From NCBI RefSeq assembly GCF_007655135.1, contig NC_045131.1, positions 26,644,001 through 26,708,000 on the forward strand: a stretch of 64,000 nucleotides of DNA. Direction: 5' to 3'. Shown here piece by piece: positions 11,940 to 23,974 of the stretch; position 1 is the first letter of the stretch, and the number at the start of each line of letters is the position of its first letter. Under the pieces are notes generated by a model, which was given only the letters and a program-made list of their open reading frames with translations, did no database searches and was not told the DNA's origin. The position numbers and the translations under genes were made by a program. The stretch is from Punica granatum. Taxonomy: Eukaryota; Streptophyta; Magnoliopsida; Myrtales; Lythraceae.

Positions 11940-12550
11940 CCGAAGCCCTAACATAGACGACTACTTTAGAATCAACCTCGAGGATGATCCTACAGTGACC
12001 CCACTCCATGCCATTTCGAACTCGGACCGAACCTCTCATAACTCAGTTGAAATTAAAGAGGAACGGTTGTGATCTTTCATGTACATTTGTATAATTATCA
12101 ATGTGTTTATAATTCAGTTGATTTTAATTTGTATTTATCGTTTTTAATTGTGTAAATATCGTAGGAATGGATTCATTTTAGGCCTACGATAGGATTCATT
12201 TTAGGCATTCGTGTTGTATCGGATAAGTATGTATATATGTGCACAATTAGACACGCTTAATTAAATTGATTGAATAGATAAATCCGTCTCAACTTGAGAA
12301 CAAACAAATCGTGTCCGAATTTCCAATTTTTAACCCGTTTAATAAACATGTCTTGTTTGGATTTAAACATTCATGTTTGGCCCAACTTATATAGATAAAA
12401 TACGATACGAATTGTCACGTTTAAACCTAACACGTGTAGACACGACACGAATTGCCAACCATACGAAGGATAAGCCTTCTACATATTTACTGGTTGAGGA
12501 CTCCCCATTACATAACATTTTTTCTTATCACGACACTTCCGTCAGTAGAC
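11940..12550. other. Intergenic DNA
   Basis: No gene seen. The stretch contains a two-copy GGATTCATTTTAGGC repeat near 12170-12205 and ACACGACACGAATTG-type sequence near 12440 that looks like an old transposon fragment. Confidence 0.45.
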
Positions 12551-12553
12551 ATC

Positions 12554-12623
12554 GGTTACACCCATGCGCGCTCATCTTTGCCTTCAATGGTTACACCCAT
12601 GCACGCTCATCTTTGCCTTCAAT
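12554..12623 (+). repeat. Two-copy 35-bp tandem repeat
   Basis: GGTTACACCCATGCGCGCTC...CTTCAAT (12554-12588) is followed directly by a copy differing at one base (12589-12623). It lies about 350 bp beyond the 3' end of the LEA gene. Confidence 0.9.
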
Positions 12624-12969
12624 TGTTGGCGTTCAAGGGTTGTACACATAAGCTTACGCTTCGTCATTTGAGAGGAGTCGTCAAAGCTCCCCACATAAGA
12701 TGAGCCGAACATGTTTAGTCAAAATTGTCGGTCAACCCGGCAGGGCCAATATTCCTTTGTGCTGAACGGCCCTACGTACGGCATAATAACGAAATAACTA
12801 ACGTTGTTCTTCAATAGTCGTCGAGCGTAAGAAAGAAAACCATTTGTATTGTTTTAATTGATTAAGCGTCAAACAGTTCCTCAGTCCTTGTTCCCTGCTC
12901 GCCTTATTGATTCACAGATGCATATATAAGAACAAAAGGGAAATTCTCTTGCCAATTAGAGACGGCTTT

Positions 12970-13695
12970 TTAATACTTCTTGCTGTCCTTGTTACCCGCT
13001 CGCCTCCTAATCTCCACGACATCCTCGTCCATCACCACCTCCTTGTCACGATCATCATCATCGTCCGATTTCCCGACCACCGTCTCCTTGATCTTCTGGG
13101 TCGTCTCTTTGGCTGCCTCCCAGGCCCCTGCCACCTTCTGCTTGGCCTTGTCCCCTATGCTCTCGGCAGCCTCCGCCGCTGTACGTGTCCCCTCCTTGGT
13201 CTTCTCAGCTGCTGCCTCCGTCATGTCCTCCGCCTGCTCCTTCATGTCATGCGCAGTTTCCTTGGCCTTGTCCTTCCCCTCCTTGGCCTTCTCTGCAGCC
13301 GAGCCGGCCATATCCTTGGTCTTCTCCTTCGTATTGCGGGCATATTCCTTGGTCTTCTCCTTTGTATCATGGGCATACTCCTTCGCTTTCTCCTTTGCAT
13401 CCTTGGCCCGGTCTGCCATTGAAGAGGCAGTCTCCTCCGTTTTCTCCTTCATATTATGGGCCGTCCCCTTGGTCTTCTCCTTCATATCGTGGGCGCCCCC
13501 CTTAGCGTTCTCCTTCATCTCCTCTGCTCTCGCTTTGGCCGTTTCAGTGGCTTCTCGAGTCGCTTGTTTCGCCTCATCCTTCACGTCGGGCCACTTGTCT
13601 GTCTCGTTCATAGTCTCCTTCGACCGATGGGCCATGTCAGCCCGCGAGTCTCTTGGTGGATCGACCGAACCTCTGCCCTGAGGCTCCAAAAACAT
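12970..13695 (-). CDS. Group 3 (LEA_4-type) late embryogenesis abundant protein
   Basis: The product is a very hydrophilic, 241-residue Lys/Glu/Ala/Thr-rich protein. Residues ~61-175 are a run of imperfect 11-residue repeats (KEKTKEYARNT, KEKAKEYAHDT, AEKTKEGTRTA). These mark group 3 LEA proteins, which are disordered in water and fold into amphipathic helices on drying to protect membranes and proteins. The tail has an acidic block (DDDDD at 211-215) and a basic end, RRRAGNKDSKKY. No Trp-rich, membrane or catalytic motif is seen. The start is uncertain. An ATG at 13695 gives MFLEPQ; an internal ATG at 13635 gives MAHRSK; and CCTCAG at the N-terminal edge could be a splice acceptor for an unseen upstream exon, as in LEA genes with a signal-peptide exon. 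A SINE sits 150 bp upstream. The long frames on the opposite strand are composition artefacts. Confidence 0.8.
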   Translation of the reverse strand: MFLEPQGRGSVDPPRDSRADMAHRSKETMNETDKWPDVKDEAKQATREATETAKARAEEMKENAKGGAHDMKEKTKGTAHNMKEKTEETASSMADRAKDAKEKAKEYAHDTKEKTKEYARNTKEKTKDMAGSAAEKAKEGKDKAKETAHDMKEQAEDMTEAAAEKTKEGTRTAAEAAESIGDKAKQKVAGAWEAAKETTQKIKETVVGKSDDDDDRDKEVVMDEDVVEIRRRAGNKDSKKY

Positions 13696-13848
13696 AAAGT
13701 TCAATTTTTGTCAACCATTTCCTATTTACCAATTAAAATACCCATGCAAAAAAAAAAAAAGGAGATCAATTGCCAGAGGGGAAAAAAAATTACACCGCAA
13801 TGTCCCGCTCTATCACGTATATCCAACAAATTAATTTCATTTAAATTT

Positions 13849-14096
13849 TTTTCTATGTGAACCTGGGATTCGAATATTCGAAAGCCTAATTGTGCCCGAT
13901 TAATCCAATTTTAATCCAATCGAACTGAATCTGCCCACAGATAGAAAGCTCTCACAGTGTGAATTTTTTGCCCGATTTATCCAATCGAGCTGGGTCAGCC
14001 CACAGATAGAAAACTCTCACAATGTGAATTTTCTGAATTTACAAATACTCGAACCCGAGACAAAACAAACGCCGAACCATTTCAACCATCATTTTA
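13849..14096 (-). mobile_element. Family A SINE with an internally duplicated core, TSD present
   Basis: On the minus strand the head reads GGTTGAAATGGTTCGGCG...GGGTTCGAGT (tRNA-like A and B boxes). Next come two consecutive copies of the body AAAATTCACA-TGTGAGAG-TTTCTATCTGTGGGC, then the usual tail ending TTAGGCTTTCGAATATTCG and an A-rich stretch. TSD ATTTAAATTT lies at 13839-13848 and 14097-14106. It lies just upstream of the LEA gene. Confidence 0.8.
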
Positions 14097-14106
14097 ATTT
14101 AAATTT

Positions 14107-15632
14107 AGTAAAAATGTTATACCAATATCAAAAGACCCCACGAGTACTATAAATGGATTTTATCACGGTTGCGGTAACATAATATACGTGCTTAAAGCAG
14201 CCAGATCTATGCGTAGAGTAACATATATTTTTGGCGTCAAGATGTCTGACACATGATTTTGACTACAACGACGGACCCACATGCTGTATCGAGGCAAGCA
14301 TTAAGCAAGTTCATTAGTCCCATCAACTTGGAGCAATATTTCAACTTTTTTTTCGACCTTAAGTAATCTCTCAACTGAAAAACTACTAATTTGAACATGC
14401 ACCGAACTTTCAAAAGGTTAATAATGCAGAGCGGTGTGCTACTATACTAATAACCCTACCTCATCAGAGTATCTGGAGGCTGAGGTAGACAAACACACCC
14501 TCGAGACCTTGCGCGAAGACGCAAGCGTAATCGAAGACGGTGTCCTCGGGAAGGCCTTCCGGAGGTTGAAGATGGCGTTCTTGGCTATTGAAAGTGATGC
14601 CATTTTCGTTCAGAATGACCAAACTCTTCCAAAACAAACTTCTACTTCTTCTTTTTCCTTAATTCTCTCGTTTTCTTGTTCTGTTTTCGGCTCTCACTCT
14701 CCCTTCCTATGCTTTGGCATGCTGTGCCGAATTATACGAATGGGAACTGGGAGAGGTGGACATCTCCTGGCTTAACAAGTGTGGTGGTGCCTGACACGTG
14801 TAACGACATGCCCCTTTGGCTTCAGGAGGGGTCAACACATGTACCTGAAAGTTAAGAGTGTGTTCTTCTTGAATTCTTTTGAGGCAAAGCTGGGATGAAG
14901 AGCAGAGATGGACGGTTGAAGGCTCTGATGTTGGGCTTTTGGTTGGGCTGCGATGTCTTCTTCGCAGCTCGGCCCAAATATAATGTTATATGTGGCACTG
15001 TGCAAATTTAGGGACAGATCGAATCCAAGTCTATACCGTATATAAAAGCTGAGATAATGTGTCAAGAAGTGCCACATAAGACGGAACAGGATTCTCATTA
15101 TGTAATTCTTCATGTCACCGCCAATATATACGGGACAAGTAGTGTAATAACATGCAGGCACGTCACTTTCGGAAGTTAAGATAAATGTGATTATTATTAT
15201 TATTAGTATTTATTATTGGAAGATACAAACATCATAAAAAGGGGATTTTTGTTGAGTTTTCGTGAGAGAGGCAGAAAGTTGAGGAAATCATATCATACTA
15301 GTATGAAAATGCGCAGGATGAGAGCTTTCGGCCGTAGTGATATCGAGGAGGAGGCTTTCAATGATGGAAAAGCTTTGATGGAGGTCGTTGAGGAAGTGGT
15401 TCCATCGTCTGCATATAAGGTATTGGAGATATTCATTGAAGTGCTCGTACGTAATAGAAATAGTTGTTCGTTCGTTGAAATGACTAAAGCTTTAGTCGTG
15501 TATCTTTTTGAGTAACAATGAGGATATGAGAAAAGACATAATATTGTATCGTCTCCTTGCTTAAATGATTTCTAGGTAAGACTAAAGAGATTTGCTGAGA
15601 AAGTTTCAAATTCAAAATTTTAGGTAATAGAT
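14107..15632. other. Intergenic DNA with unrecognised open frames
   Basis: A GC-richer patch at 14446-14640 translates without stops on the plus strand ([18 protein letters not shown]..., [20 protein letters not shown]). It could be a decayed exon, perhaps of a regulatory phosphatase-like protein, but I could not confirm a family. The frame at 15216-15515 has no ATG at its beginning and no recognisable motif. A TTA microsatellite lies at 15192-15215. No complete gene is supported. Confidence 0.4.
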
Positions 15633-17862
15633 TGTTGGCCTATTTCTACCTCGCAAGTATACGGGATCGTAACAAGTAATTTGAAAATAAATCGAGTATC
15701 GTTCCACAAAGATTATTCCTAAAAATTCTACTAGCATGCAAAATTATCGTAACCTAACTGCAATTGAGCAAGCACTTAATTGGTGGTGATTTTCGAGAAA
15801 AATAAAAAGTAACTAAAAACTAAAAGCAGAAACTTAATCAAGTCTTCCGTGAAATATGTTGTTTTGATGTTTCAATGTCAAGTCCAGTGTTTTAAAGAGA
15901 GGTATTTTGATATTTGATAGGGGTTTTAGAGCTGCGGGAGCGGCAACTACCAACCACAGATTGTAAAATCATACGGGGTATGAATGTCAGAACTCCAACT
16001 TGGAAAGCAAAGTAGTAGGTTTAGAACTGCGACCTTTTGCAGCGGGAGTCGTAAGTCTGACATGTCTATCGCGTCTTCCCAAAACAGACCTAAAGGGAAA
16101 ATCTTTATTTAGGGGACTCACTCAAACCCTAGTGGATGCGTCTTATCTCTGGTGGGCCCACATTTATGAAGGAGGGATAAAATTAGAAGCTTGTGAGGAT
16201 GAGAAGGAAAGCTTGAAGGGGAAGAAAAGTCCCTATCACCATGACCTTTCTATCTCCTTTCTTGTTCTATTTCTTCTTCTTGATTCTTTTTCCTTGTTCT
16301 TGAAAGGAAGTGAGGGTAAGAGAAAGAAGATGTTGGGAAGGTGTGTTCGGCCAAATAACAAAGCACCAATTAGTCTTTCTTTTCTATTAGTGTAATCGAG
16401 ATAGGAACCAACCAAATCAATCAACAAGCAGTAAAGAAAAAGATAACGATAATTTTTACGTGGAAAATTTCGATGTGTGGAAAAATCACGGGACCAATTT
16501 CGAATCAACGATCTACTATCAATGAAGATTATACAATTTTTTTCATCAAGGGTAAACTTTTGGATCACCAAACTCAAGAGACACACTCTCTTGGATCACT
16601 CAAATCTGAAATTCGTCACTGGTGGTTTATAAAACCAGCCACAACAGCACCTAGAGAGCTCAAATACAAATTCTGACCGTTCAGAATTTAGCCCCACGTG
16701 TCGTGAAGCTGCTGCCAAGATTTCGTCCCAATCGAAGTTCGTTTGACATCCCGATCGAGATTTGATCTCCAGCTAGTCGGACTGAAAATCTGCACTGCTG
16801 TTCTCTGTACTTTGCTGCTGCTTTCTGTGCTGATCTGTTCTGCCGCTCAATCTCTGTTTTCAGCCTCTGTTTGAGCTTAAATTAACCATAACAAAAGTGG
16901 ATCCTTGTGCCTATTAAAGCCCGATAAAAACTCAACATGATTTGAGATCAACTTTCTCCAAATTGGAGGAATATCCAACAAAAGAGCTGCAACATTTTGG
17001 GGTTTCAAGAGAGGGCCAAAGCTCATGGTGAGAAAGGGAAGCGGGGTGACAAGTCGAGACATAGATCTCCATCAAATTTTCTCTTCACATTTCTCTTCTC
17101 TTTCTCTTGTAGTATGTTGATTTGTGTCAGTTTGATGACACCCTTAGCCGTAAGCTAAGCTTAAACTTCTAGGTTTCGATGACACTTGGTGTATGTAATT
17201 CCGTAATACTCTCTCGATCGTTTTATTGAATGGTATGAAGTGTTTGTTTCACCTCCATGCTTAATGTGTATTGTTGATTGATTACTAATAACATCATTGT
17301 TGTAATGCGAACAAACTTGACGGAGTGAGTGTGGGGTTTAGACTAGGAGGGAAACAGCCTTTATTTGACTTCAGTTAATTGAATAGTTGGGTTGATTCGC
17401 GGGTATACATAGAAGTATACTTGCTCGCCTTAGGTACCCTTGGTTGGGATTTGTGCTTAATGAATCTATTTAGATTATGATTCCCATAGAAATATATAGA
17501 GTTGGTTTAAATAGATATATTTTCTAGGTAACTCGAAAGATATCTAGGAGATAACATCGAATCTCGGGATAATACAATTATCCATTTAACAAATCAGAAA
17601 AGAGTATAAGGGGATAATGAACACCAAGGCAAGTTGGTACCCTAGGCTTTCTCATTGTTGATTTTCGTTAATTGAACTAGTTAATATCTTGTTAGTTTAG
17701 TTCGTTCTTTAGTTTTACATCTCGTAAAAATCGACTGGCTTGACTATTATTCGAGCGTGATAATTTTACTAATTAGCGATATTATTCGTATAATTCTCTG
17801 CGGGACAATACTTTTTTTACTTCTATATTGCTTGAACGACTTGTATACTTGAGGGGACAACA
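15633..17862 (+). mobile_element. Ty3-gypsy (Athila-like) LTR, with a probable nested insertion
   Basis: The left end (TGTTGGCC then CTCGCAAGTATACGGGATCG) matches a recurrent plant gypsy LTR start, CTCGCAAGTGTACG-type. The right end ...GGGGACAACA is followed by TTTTTAGTGCGGTTGCC, a decayed form of TTTTTGGCGCCGTTGCCGGG, the tRNA-Asp-type PBS of Athila-like elements. Within 16390-16880 the text changes character (ATTTTTACGTGGAAAATTTC), resembling part of a Ty1-copia LTR, so a nested insertion is likely. No coding sequence survives here. Confidence 0.55.
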
Positions 17863-18140
17863 AGTTTTTAGTGCGGTTGCCAAAAAATGATTTTCTAATT
17901 TTATTCCTAACATTGATACCAAGCTAGATCAAGTTCTTGTTTTTAATTACTTTACTTTTATCTTGTTAGGTGCATGTAGAGAACTCGAAGTTTGGATAGG
18001 TTGCCTTTCGATCCCAAGATAGAGAGAACTTTTCATAGATTTCAAAGAGAAGTCGCAGGCGCTCAAGCTTTTAACATGGCGGAACATAATGAAATTATTC
18101 TTATCGAGTAAAATGCGGAAGAGGCACTGCCATTACAAGT
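17863..18140 (+). pseudogene. Gypsy PBS and N-terminal gag relic
   Basis: The PBS-like GTGCGGTTGCC is at 17871-17881. From about 17995 the plus frame reads DRLPFDPKIERTFHRFQREV...NMAEHN, resembling the start of Athila-type gag (FDPEIERTFRR...). It ends at a TAA at 18109-18111, and homology is lost near 18140, where unrelated sequence begins. Gag would form the virus-like particle; this remnant cannot. Confidence 0.5.
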
Positions 18141-19265
18141 AAGAACTTTGGGTTTATGCGATACCTCGGGTCTTAGGTAATCGCTCAAGCATCCATAGAC
18201 TGGCAATTCAGGCCAACAAATTCTCCTCCTCTGTAAGTCTTCTCCGATTTGAGCTGCCACTCTTTTGTCACCGTGTGTCTATGTCCCCTAAAGTGGCCAC
18301 CCGTTTCTTATATATACCCCATGGCTATGATCTCCATGAAAAATCTAGGAGTAATCCGATCCGGAAAATATATCCTCTTGCGAATTAAAAACTCTTATAA
18401 TTAAGCGATAAAAGATATTTAAGATAATCTTGATCTCTGCCAAAATTATATCTTCGAGATATTTCCTCCTTAATATTCGATCAAACGATTCCACATTCAG
18501 AAACTCTTAGAAGCAAACTCCATGACTCTTCATGAATGGGCCAAAGCCCAACTAACAAAAAGGTCCATGCACTCCCTTGATAACTCCATGCAATAACTTA
18601 AACACTCGAGCACTCCAAAAGCCTCAATCAACTAACACAAAATCTAGACGGCACTCCAAAACCAATTCAATAACATGCAATTCATAGGAAATAATTGAAG
18701 AATAACTTGGAAAAGAGATCAAAAGACTATACGACTTATGAAATAAAACTAAGACTAATCACACCCCCAAACCTAGGTTTTTGCTAGTCCTCGAGTAAAA
18801 CAAAACAAAGAATTGAAAAACAAGAAACAAACAAACCACCTCATCGGAATCAACTAGACCTGGTGGAAACTTCCTTAATATTCTCATGAGTGACCGCGTT
18901 TACGCTAATAGTCCAAATCATTCCTTCACTAACTTACAACAAAGAGAATCCTCACTCAAAACAAAACGTTTTATTTTGTGAAAAGCATATCATGCCATGA
19001 AATGAAACAGATATCAACAAATCAAAAGTTCTAGCAAAAAATATTTCATAACGATTCATAATAATTTCCCTATCATCCCCTATCCACTACAACTAAGGTC
19101 CATAATATTTTCGGGGCAAAAACAAGCGATTAGTGGATGAAGCACTAGTTCAACTTGGAATCAAGCGATTTCTAGTTCATACTTTAGCAAGTAGGACTTT
19201 CTTAGGCTCCTTTGCATCCTCATGTTCTCATGCTAAACTCATAGGTCTCACCTTTCTAAAGTATA
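18141..19265 (-). mobile_element. Second Ty3-gypsy fragment, opposite orientation
   Basis: On the minus strand, TACTCGAGGACTAGCAAAAA (about 18780-18800) leads to CCTAGGTTTGGGGGTG. This is the pre-polypurine and polypurine signature found just 5' of the 3' LTR in many plant gypsy elements (CTCGAGGACTAGCAAAAGC...TGGGGGTA). An LTR would begin with TG at 18761/18760 and run to lower coordinates. 18835-19265 would be the region upstream of the polypurine tract. No ORF is intact. The left LTR end is not resolved. Confidence 0.45.
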
Positions 19266-19301
19266 GTTGCCCGTGTAACGCGAGTGCTATATATCTCTAG
19301 T
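19266..19301 (+). mobile_element. Possible Helitron 3' end
   Basis: TTGCCCGTGTAACGCGAGTG followed by CTATATATCTCTAG|T resembles a decayed hairpin plus CTAG terminus. The stem is poor, so support is weak. Confidence 0.35.
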
Positions 19302-19305
19302 TTAA

Positions 19306-21557
19306 TAAAATATTCATCATATATCATTGTTTACAGTAGCAAGAATTTGCTTAATTAGCTTGCAATTGACTTGGTGTTGAGTGCAAATTATTGATTATGT
19401 AGAGATTATGCTATTTTATCAACTTTGAGGCTACAAACTGCGGAAAGATGAAGGAGCTTGGCATTAAGTTGTTTTCGACTTTTAAAAGATGAGATTTTTT
19501 TACCAAAAATATATTATTTTTAGAAAAGTTGAACAAAAGAAGAACGTATTATCGAGAAATATGTTATGAAGAACTACTTGGTAATTGTATAACCATATGA
19601 ACTAGAGAAAGAAAAAGAGGAAAAAAATTGTGGTTAGTATCTTATTCTACTTCTCTATTGTTAAGATATGAGTCTTATAATTGAACAAGTTATTCATATT
19701 TTTGCTTTCATTTGTTATACGATATTCATTTGTTCTAGATATGAGTCTTATGATTCTACTTCTCTATTGCTAAGATATGAATCGAAAAGATAAAAAAGCA
19801 AGCGTCCACCTAAAACGCGCGGCCAAATAATTTATGTTGTACCTTCCTCGTCAGTACCCTTGGTAATTGAATATCAAATAGCACCGTAGATGATAAAAAC
19901 TTGTCAAATTGCTGTACAATTTATATCGATATATTAAGTAATTTGGACTATTCTCAAAGAGTATTCCCTTCGTGTAAAGAGAAGCTTCTACATAAGCGTT
20001 TTGAGCAAGCACTTAATTAATGATCAATTGTCTCTTCGACTCTCCTTATTAAATATATATATATATATATAAATTTTTATCTAATTACGCCTAATAGAGC
20101 CTTTGTATTTTTCCAAGGAAGTCCATAAGAGAAATTACTTGACACATAAAAAAATTATTAATTTTAAATAAGTTATGACGATAAAATGGAAAAACTAAAT
20201 TACAATACGGGGGAATGAAAGAGGTTAAAGCTGGTCCAAATCAAACTTTTGATCAATTGAAAATTTTAGGAAAGAAACAAAAGTACATAGCGATGCAGCA
20301 AACTTTTCCAAGAAAATTTCTTAATAAGTGTAAATAAACGGTGAGATAGGCTGAGGTTATAGATCAAATAAATTATTGAATTTTTTTTTTTAAAAAAAGG
20401 AAATTTTTTTGCTAATTTTCTAACATTATGGAGATGAATAAAATATAAATTTTGTAAATTTTAAAATTTTTCTTTTCGAAAGTCATCATCTTAATTAATT
20501 ACACTAGCTAACTCATCGGCACGTGATACTGGATAATCTTCTATTTCTTTTCATATTATATTCAGACTTCCGATTTCAAAATATTTCTCCATCAATTGCA
20601 TACTTTCATATTTCATCGTAAAATATTTTGTTATAGCTATTAGTGGACGCTTTTCCATCGGTAATCAATATTTTGTTCCTAATACTATTGTGTATACCAT
20701 TTATAATTACAATATATTTATCAATCCAATCTACAAGTTAATAATTAAAATCATAAAAATGCAAAATTAGTTATAATAATTGGTAAATGTAACTTATAAA
20801 ATATCAACAATGAAATTATAAATCTCATATATATCTATATTTATATCTATATCTATATGAAAGTAAGAACATGATGGTCCTTGCCAAATGACCTCAAAAC
20901 GCAAATTATTGGAACCTATGGCAACTCTTGATTTTTTTTTTTATGAATTTATATCCACCCTTGGTGATATATTGAAGTGCTTGAACACACTTATTAAAAA
21001 AGAAAAAAAAAAGCTTGACCTTCCATTTATAAGTATCTATATATAATATAAAATAGCGAAACCAAAAAGCAGGTTGAATGAGATTGTGTCATGTGTCATT
21101 TCAAGATTAATAAGATGATGTCATGTGTCAAACTCTTAGCTCTTTATTGTATTGCTTCACTTACAAGGAAGAAGATAGTCAAAAATGACTAAAAGGAAGC
21201 AAGAATGTATATAATGAGTGATGGTCATGCTTACGCGGCAGTTTCTCCTCGCATAATAATGCTTACATGGCAAGCCATTGCACGAACTAAACTCTCATTA
21301 GAGTAGTTTGATATTTAATATATAGATACGATAAAATTTTAAATGATCATATCTCATAATAATGAGATAAGTAAGAACCAATGAGATTGCTTGAATTAAG
21401 AAAACTTATCACAATTAATCGAATGATTAACACTTATTATTTAGTTTATTACAATTTAATTGGTGCTTTTTCACGCCACATGGCGAGATAGGATCACCGA
21501 AAAATCTCTCTATAGATACAGATATAAATAGATGTAGATTAGTTAAAGTTTCTTTAA
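19306..21557. other. AT-rich intergenic DNA
   Basis: No gene is supported. 21036 onward (A|TCTATATATAATATAAAATAG) resembles a Helitron 5' end, but no 3' hairpin was paired with it. Short AT and TCTATA repeats occur at 20057-20080 and 20828-20860. Confidence 0.5.
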
Positions 21558-22260
21558 CTAAGTTGTGCTAACTGAAAACTTTAGTAGAATCAACAACATA
21601 TCGGGCATAGAGCGGCAATATCTTATTCTTATTACTTCTAAAAATAGTTTATTACTTATTGTTTCGTTCTTTTCCGCGCAAACCTCCTTATGGCATACTC
21701 GCCTGGCGGTTAGATTGCCAAGCGTGTAAGGACGCAGTCCCAAGGAGTGGTAGTGGCGAAACCACCAGCTAACCTCACTAGTCTAGTGCGTAGCGCCTCG
21801 GTCTCTAAAGCCCGAAGGACTAGCAAGCGGCTGAGTTTCTTAGAAGATAAGCTAGTTGAGTGTGTGATGCTTGGATAGATAATGTCACGGCCACAAGGGA
21901 AAGGCCGCTTTGGTTCTCCCAATGTGCTCATGATTGTTACAGCTCGACTCTTAATATGAAATGGCTCGAAACTCGACCTAGAAGCTATCCGCTCACGGTC
22001 CAAGGAGACCCATGAGACAGTGGGTGTTTCGACTACGGAAATCGAAAGGATTGAGCTATAGGCCAGAACCTTAGCTCAATGAATGCCTTGACCCAGAAGC
22101 CAAGACTAGATACGGTAGCCAATAGATCGGTGATAGGGTGACCCCGAAAGGAGGTTTAGTACATGGAAAGTAAATAGTGTGGGGAATTTAGATATGTAAA
22201 GCGCGATTGCGATAAAGGTAGAGATAGGAAAAGTAACATGCGTAGTTGACTAATGTGCCG
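21558..22260. mobile_element. Unclassified retroelement-like segment
   Basis: The base composition is balanced here, unlike the AT-rich flanks, with no plausible ORF (the two minus frames lack known motifs). Composition and the density of GGGTGACCCCGAAAGGAGG-like text suggest an LTR or leader fragment. No PBS, polypurine tract or paired LTR was found. Confidence 0.25.
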
Positions 22261-22294
22261 AAAATGGTATTACAATAAAAAATCTTAAGTTATA

Positions 22295-22639
22295 GGGGTT
22301 TTTACCTAAAATGGCCCATGGTTTGTCCGTTTTATCAAATCTATTCTATACTTTTTTTTGTCAAATCTATCCCATGGTTTACTTTTTGCATCAAATCTAT
22401 CACGGCGTTATCTTTTCCATCAATATCTAACGGCCGTGCTGACGTGGCACGTGGAGAGATAATGGGCCACACTTGCCACGTAGGCGCCACTTCAGCACGG
22501 CCGTTAGATATTGACAGAAAAGATAACGCCGTGATAGATTTGATGCAAAAAGTAAACCATGGGATAGATTTGACAAAAAAAAAGTATATGATAGATTTGA
22601 CAAAACGGGCAAACCATGAGACATTTTAGGTAAATACCC
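22295..22639. mobile_element. Foldback MULE-type MITE, 345 bp, exact 9-bp TSD
   Basis: TSD TAAGTTATA flanks it at 22286-22294 and 22640-22648. The ends are GGGGTTTTTACCTAAAATG and the inverse of GGGTATTTACCTAAAATG. The arms pair over roughly 150 bp, with spaced copies of CAAATCTATC (left) and GATAGATTTG (right), around a core with CCACGTAGGCGCCACTT. A 9-bp TSD points to Mutator-like transposase. Relatives are at 49087 and 51050. Confidence 0.85.
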
Positions 22640-22648
22640 TAAGTTATA

Positions 22649-23974
22649 TAGACTAGCCTAGTTAATTAGCTAATCCTAGGACTGTGTGAGAAATAAATTC
22701 ACTTATTCGAAAAATGTTATTGATTTAAAGAGAGCAACGAATATATAAATAAAATGGAAATATACACACAGGTGAATATCCTACGAAACAAGCTCCAAGA
22801 AATCGTCCATGTACGTCTATAACCTATTTCCTATGCTGCCATGTATATTCTCCACCCAATTCGGCATCTTCAAGTCAACCAAACTGGAATATATCTTTCT
22901 ACATCTATCCAATTATGCAATCTTCTATTTCCTCCATGGGATCCTTTGCATCTACGGAAATGAAAGCCACCAAATATGGACAAGATATGGCTTTAGCCTG
23001 GAAATAATCCACCGCAGCCGCCCGCAACGCCAACCCTCATGCGATTGTCCAAAATGGATGTTACCGCGGTTTTGGGTCAGGTTTCATCAATAATTCGATC
23101 ATGGGCCACGTCCATGGAGTCTCGTGAGCTTTATTCGATCCATTACACGTCATAGGCCCAACTTACCGTGAAGTGTAGAAAATTGGTGTAAACACGTATG
23201 CAACAAAGAGTTTACATTTATGTAAAGTACCTGTTTACATAAAACTATTTTCTGATACTTTTGAAAAAAATATTATTTATTTATGTAAACTATTTTTTCA
23301 TATTTATGCAAACTGAAACTAAATGGACTAAACTTAGATTGTTCCAAACTTCTTGCGGCAAATCAAGATTAATCCTTATAACTTTCGATATATACATTTC
23401 AGTTTTACTAGTTTAAATTTATATTGTAATACAAACTAATTACATTAATTTTGATTAAAATAATTTTATTAATTTGATTATGTTAATATTATTAATAAAA
23501 TATATAAATGATTTTTTTTTGAGTTCATAAAGTACTTATTTATATAAATAAAGTACTTTGTTTTTATTAAACGTAATTTTAATCATTTCATTTTATCGTC
23601 AATTTAAGAATTACCTAAATTTCAATTTTGCAATCATAAACCAATTAATATTTTTAAAGGTCTAATTATATAATAAAATAGTATATTCTTCGTGAATAAT
23701 AATCATGTGCGGCGTGCAGGTGGAATTGCTAGTTTTAATTGATTGTTATTATTCCTTCACTACTCGCAGAATATTTGATCACCCCTCCAACACAGTTTAT
23801 GAATTAAGAAGCCTTGCCACGTGGACAAGTATGCCAGCAAGGCATCCACGACATCACCACCCACCCTCCCAATCCGTTTCCTGCGATCAACAAGAAGAAG
23901 ATAAGCCCTCCGTTCTTCCTTCACTGCGGCTTCCTATCCCCTCTCTTTCTCACTCTCACTGAAGCTCGAAATCC
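22649..23974. other. Upstream region of the plastid S5 gene
   Basis: AT-rich DNA with no other gene. AGGCCCA (about 23154-23160) resembles a site-II-like element of nuclear genes for ribosomal proteins, but it is 0.8 kb upstream. CCACGTGG (23818-23825) is an ACGT core about 150 bp upstream of the start codon. A convincing TATA box was not identified. Confidence 0.35.

Noticed and set aside
12980..13681. 233-residue plus-strand frame and others opposite the LEA gene
   Set aside because: Mirror image of the Lys/Glu-rich repeats; the sense strand has the clear LEA 11-mer periodicity.
22318..22629. ORFs on both strands at 22318-22629
   Set aside because: They read through the arms of the foldback MITE; the inverted symmetry explains frames on both strands.
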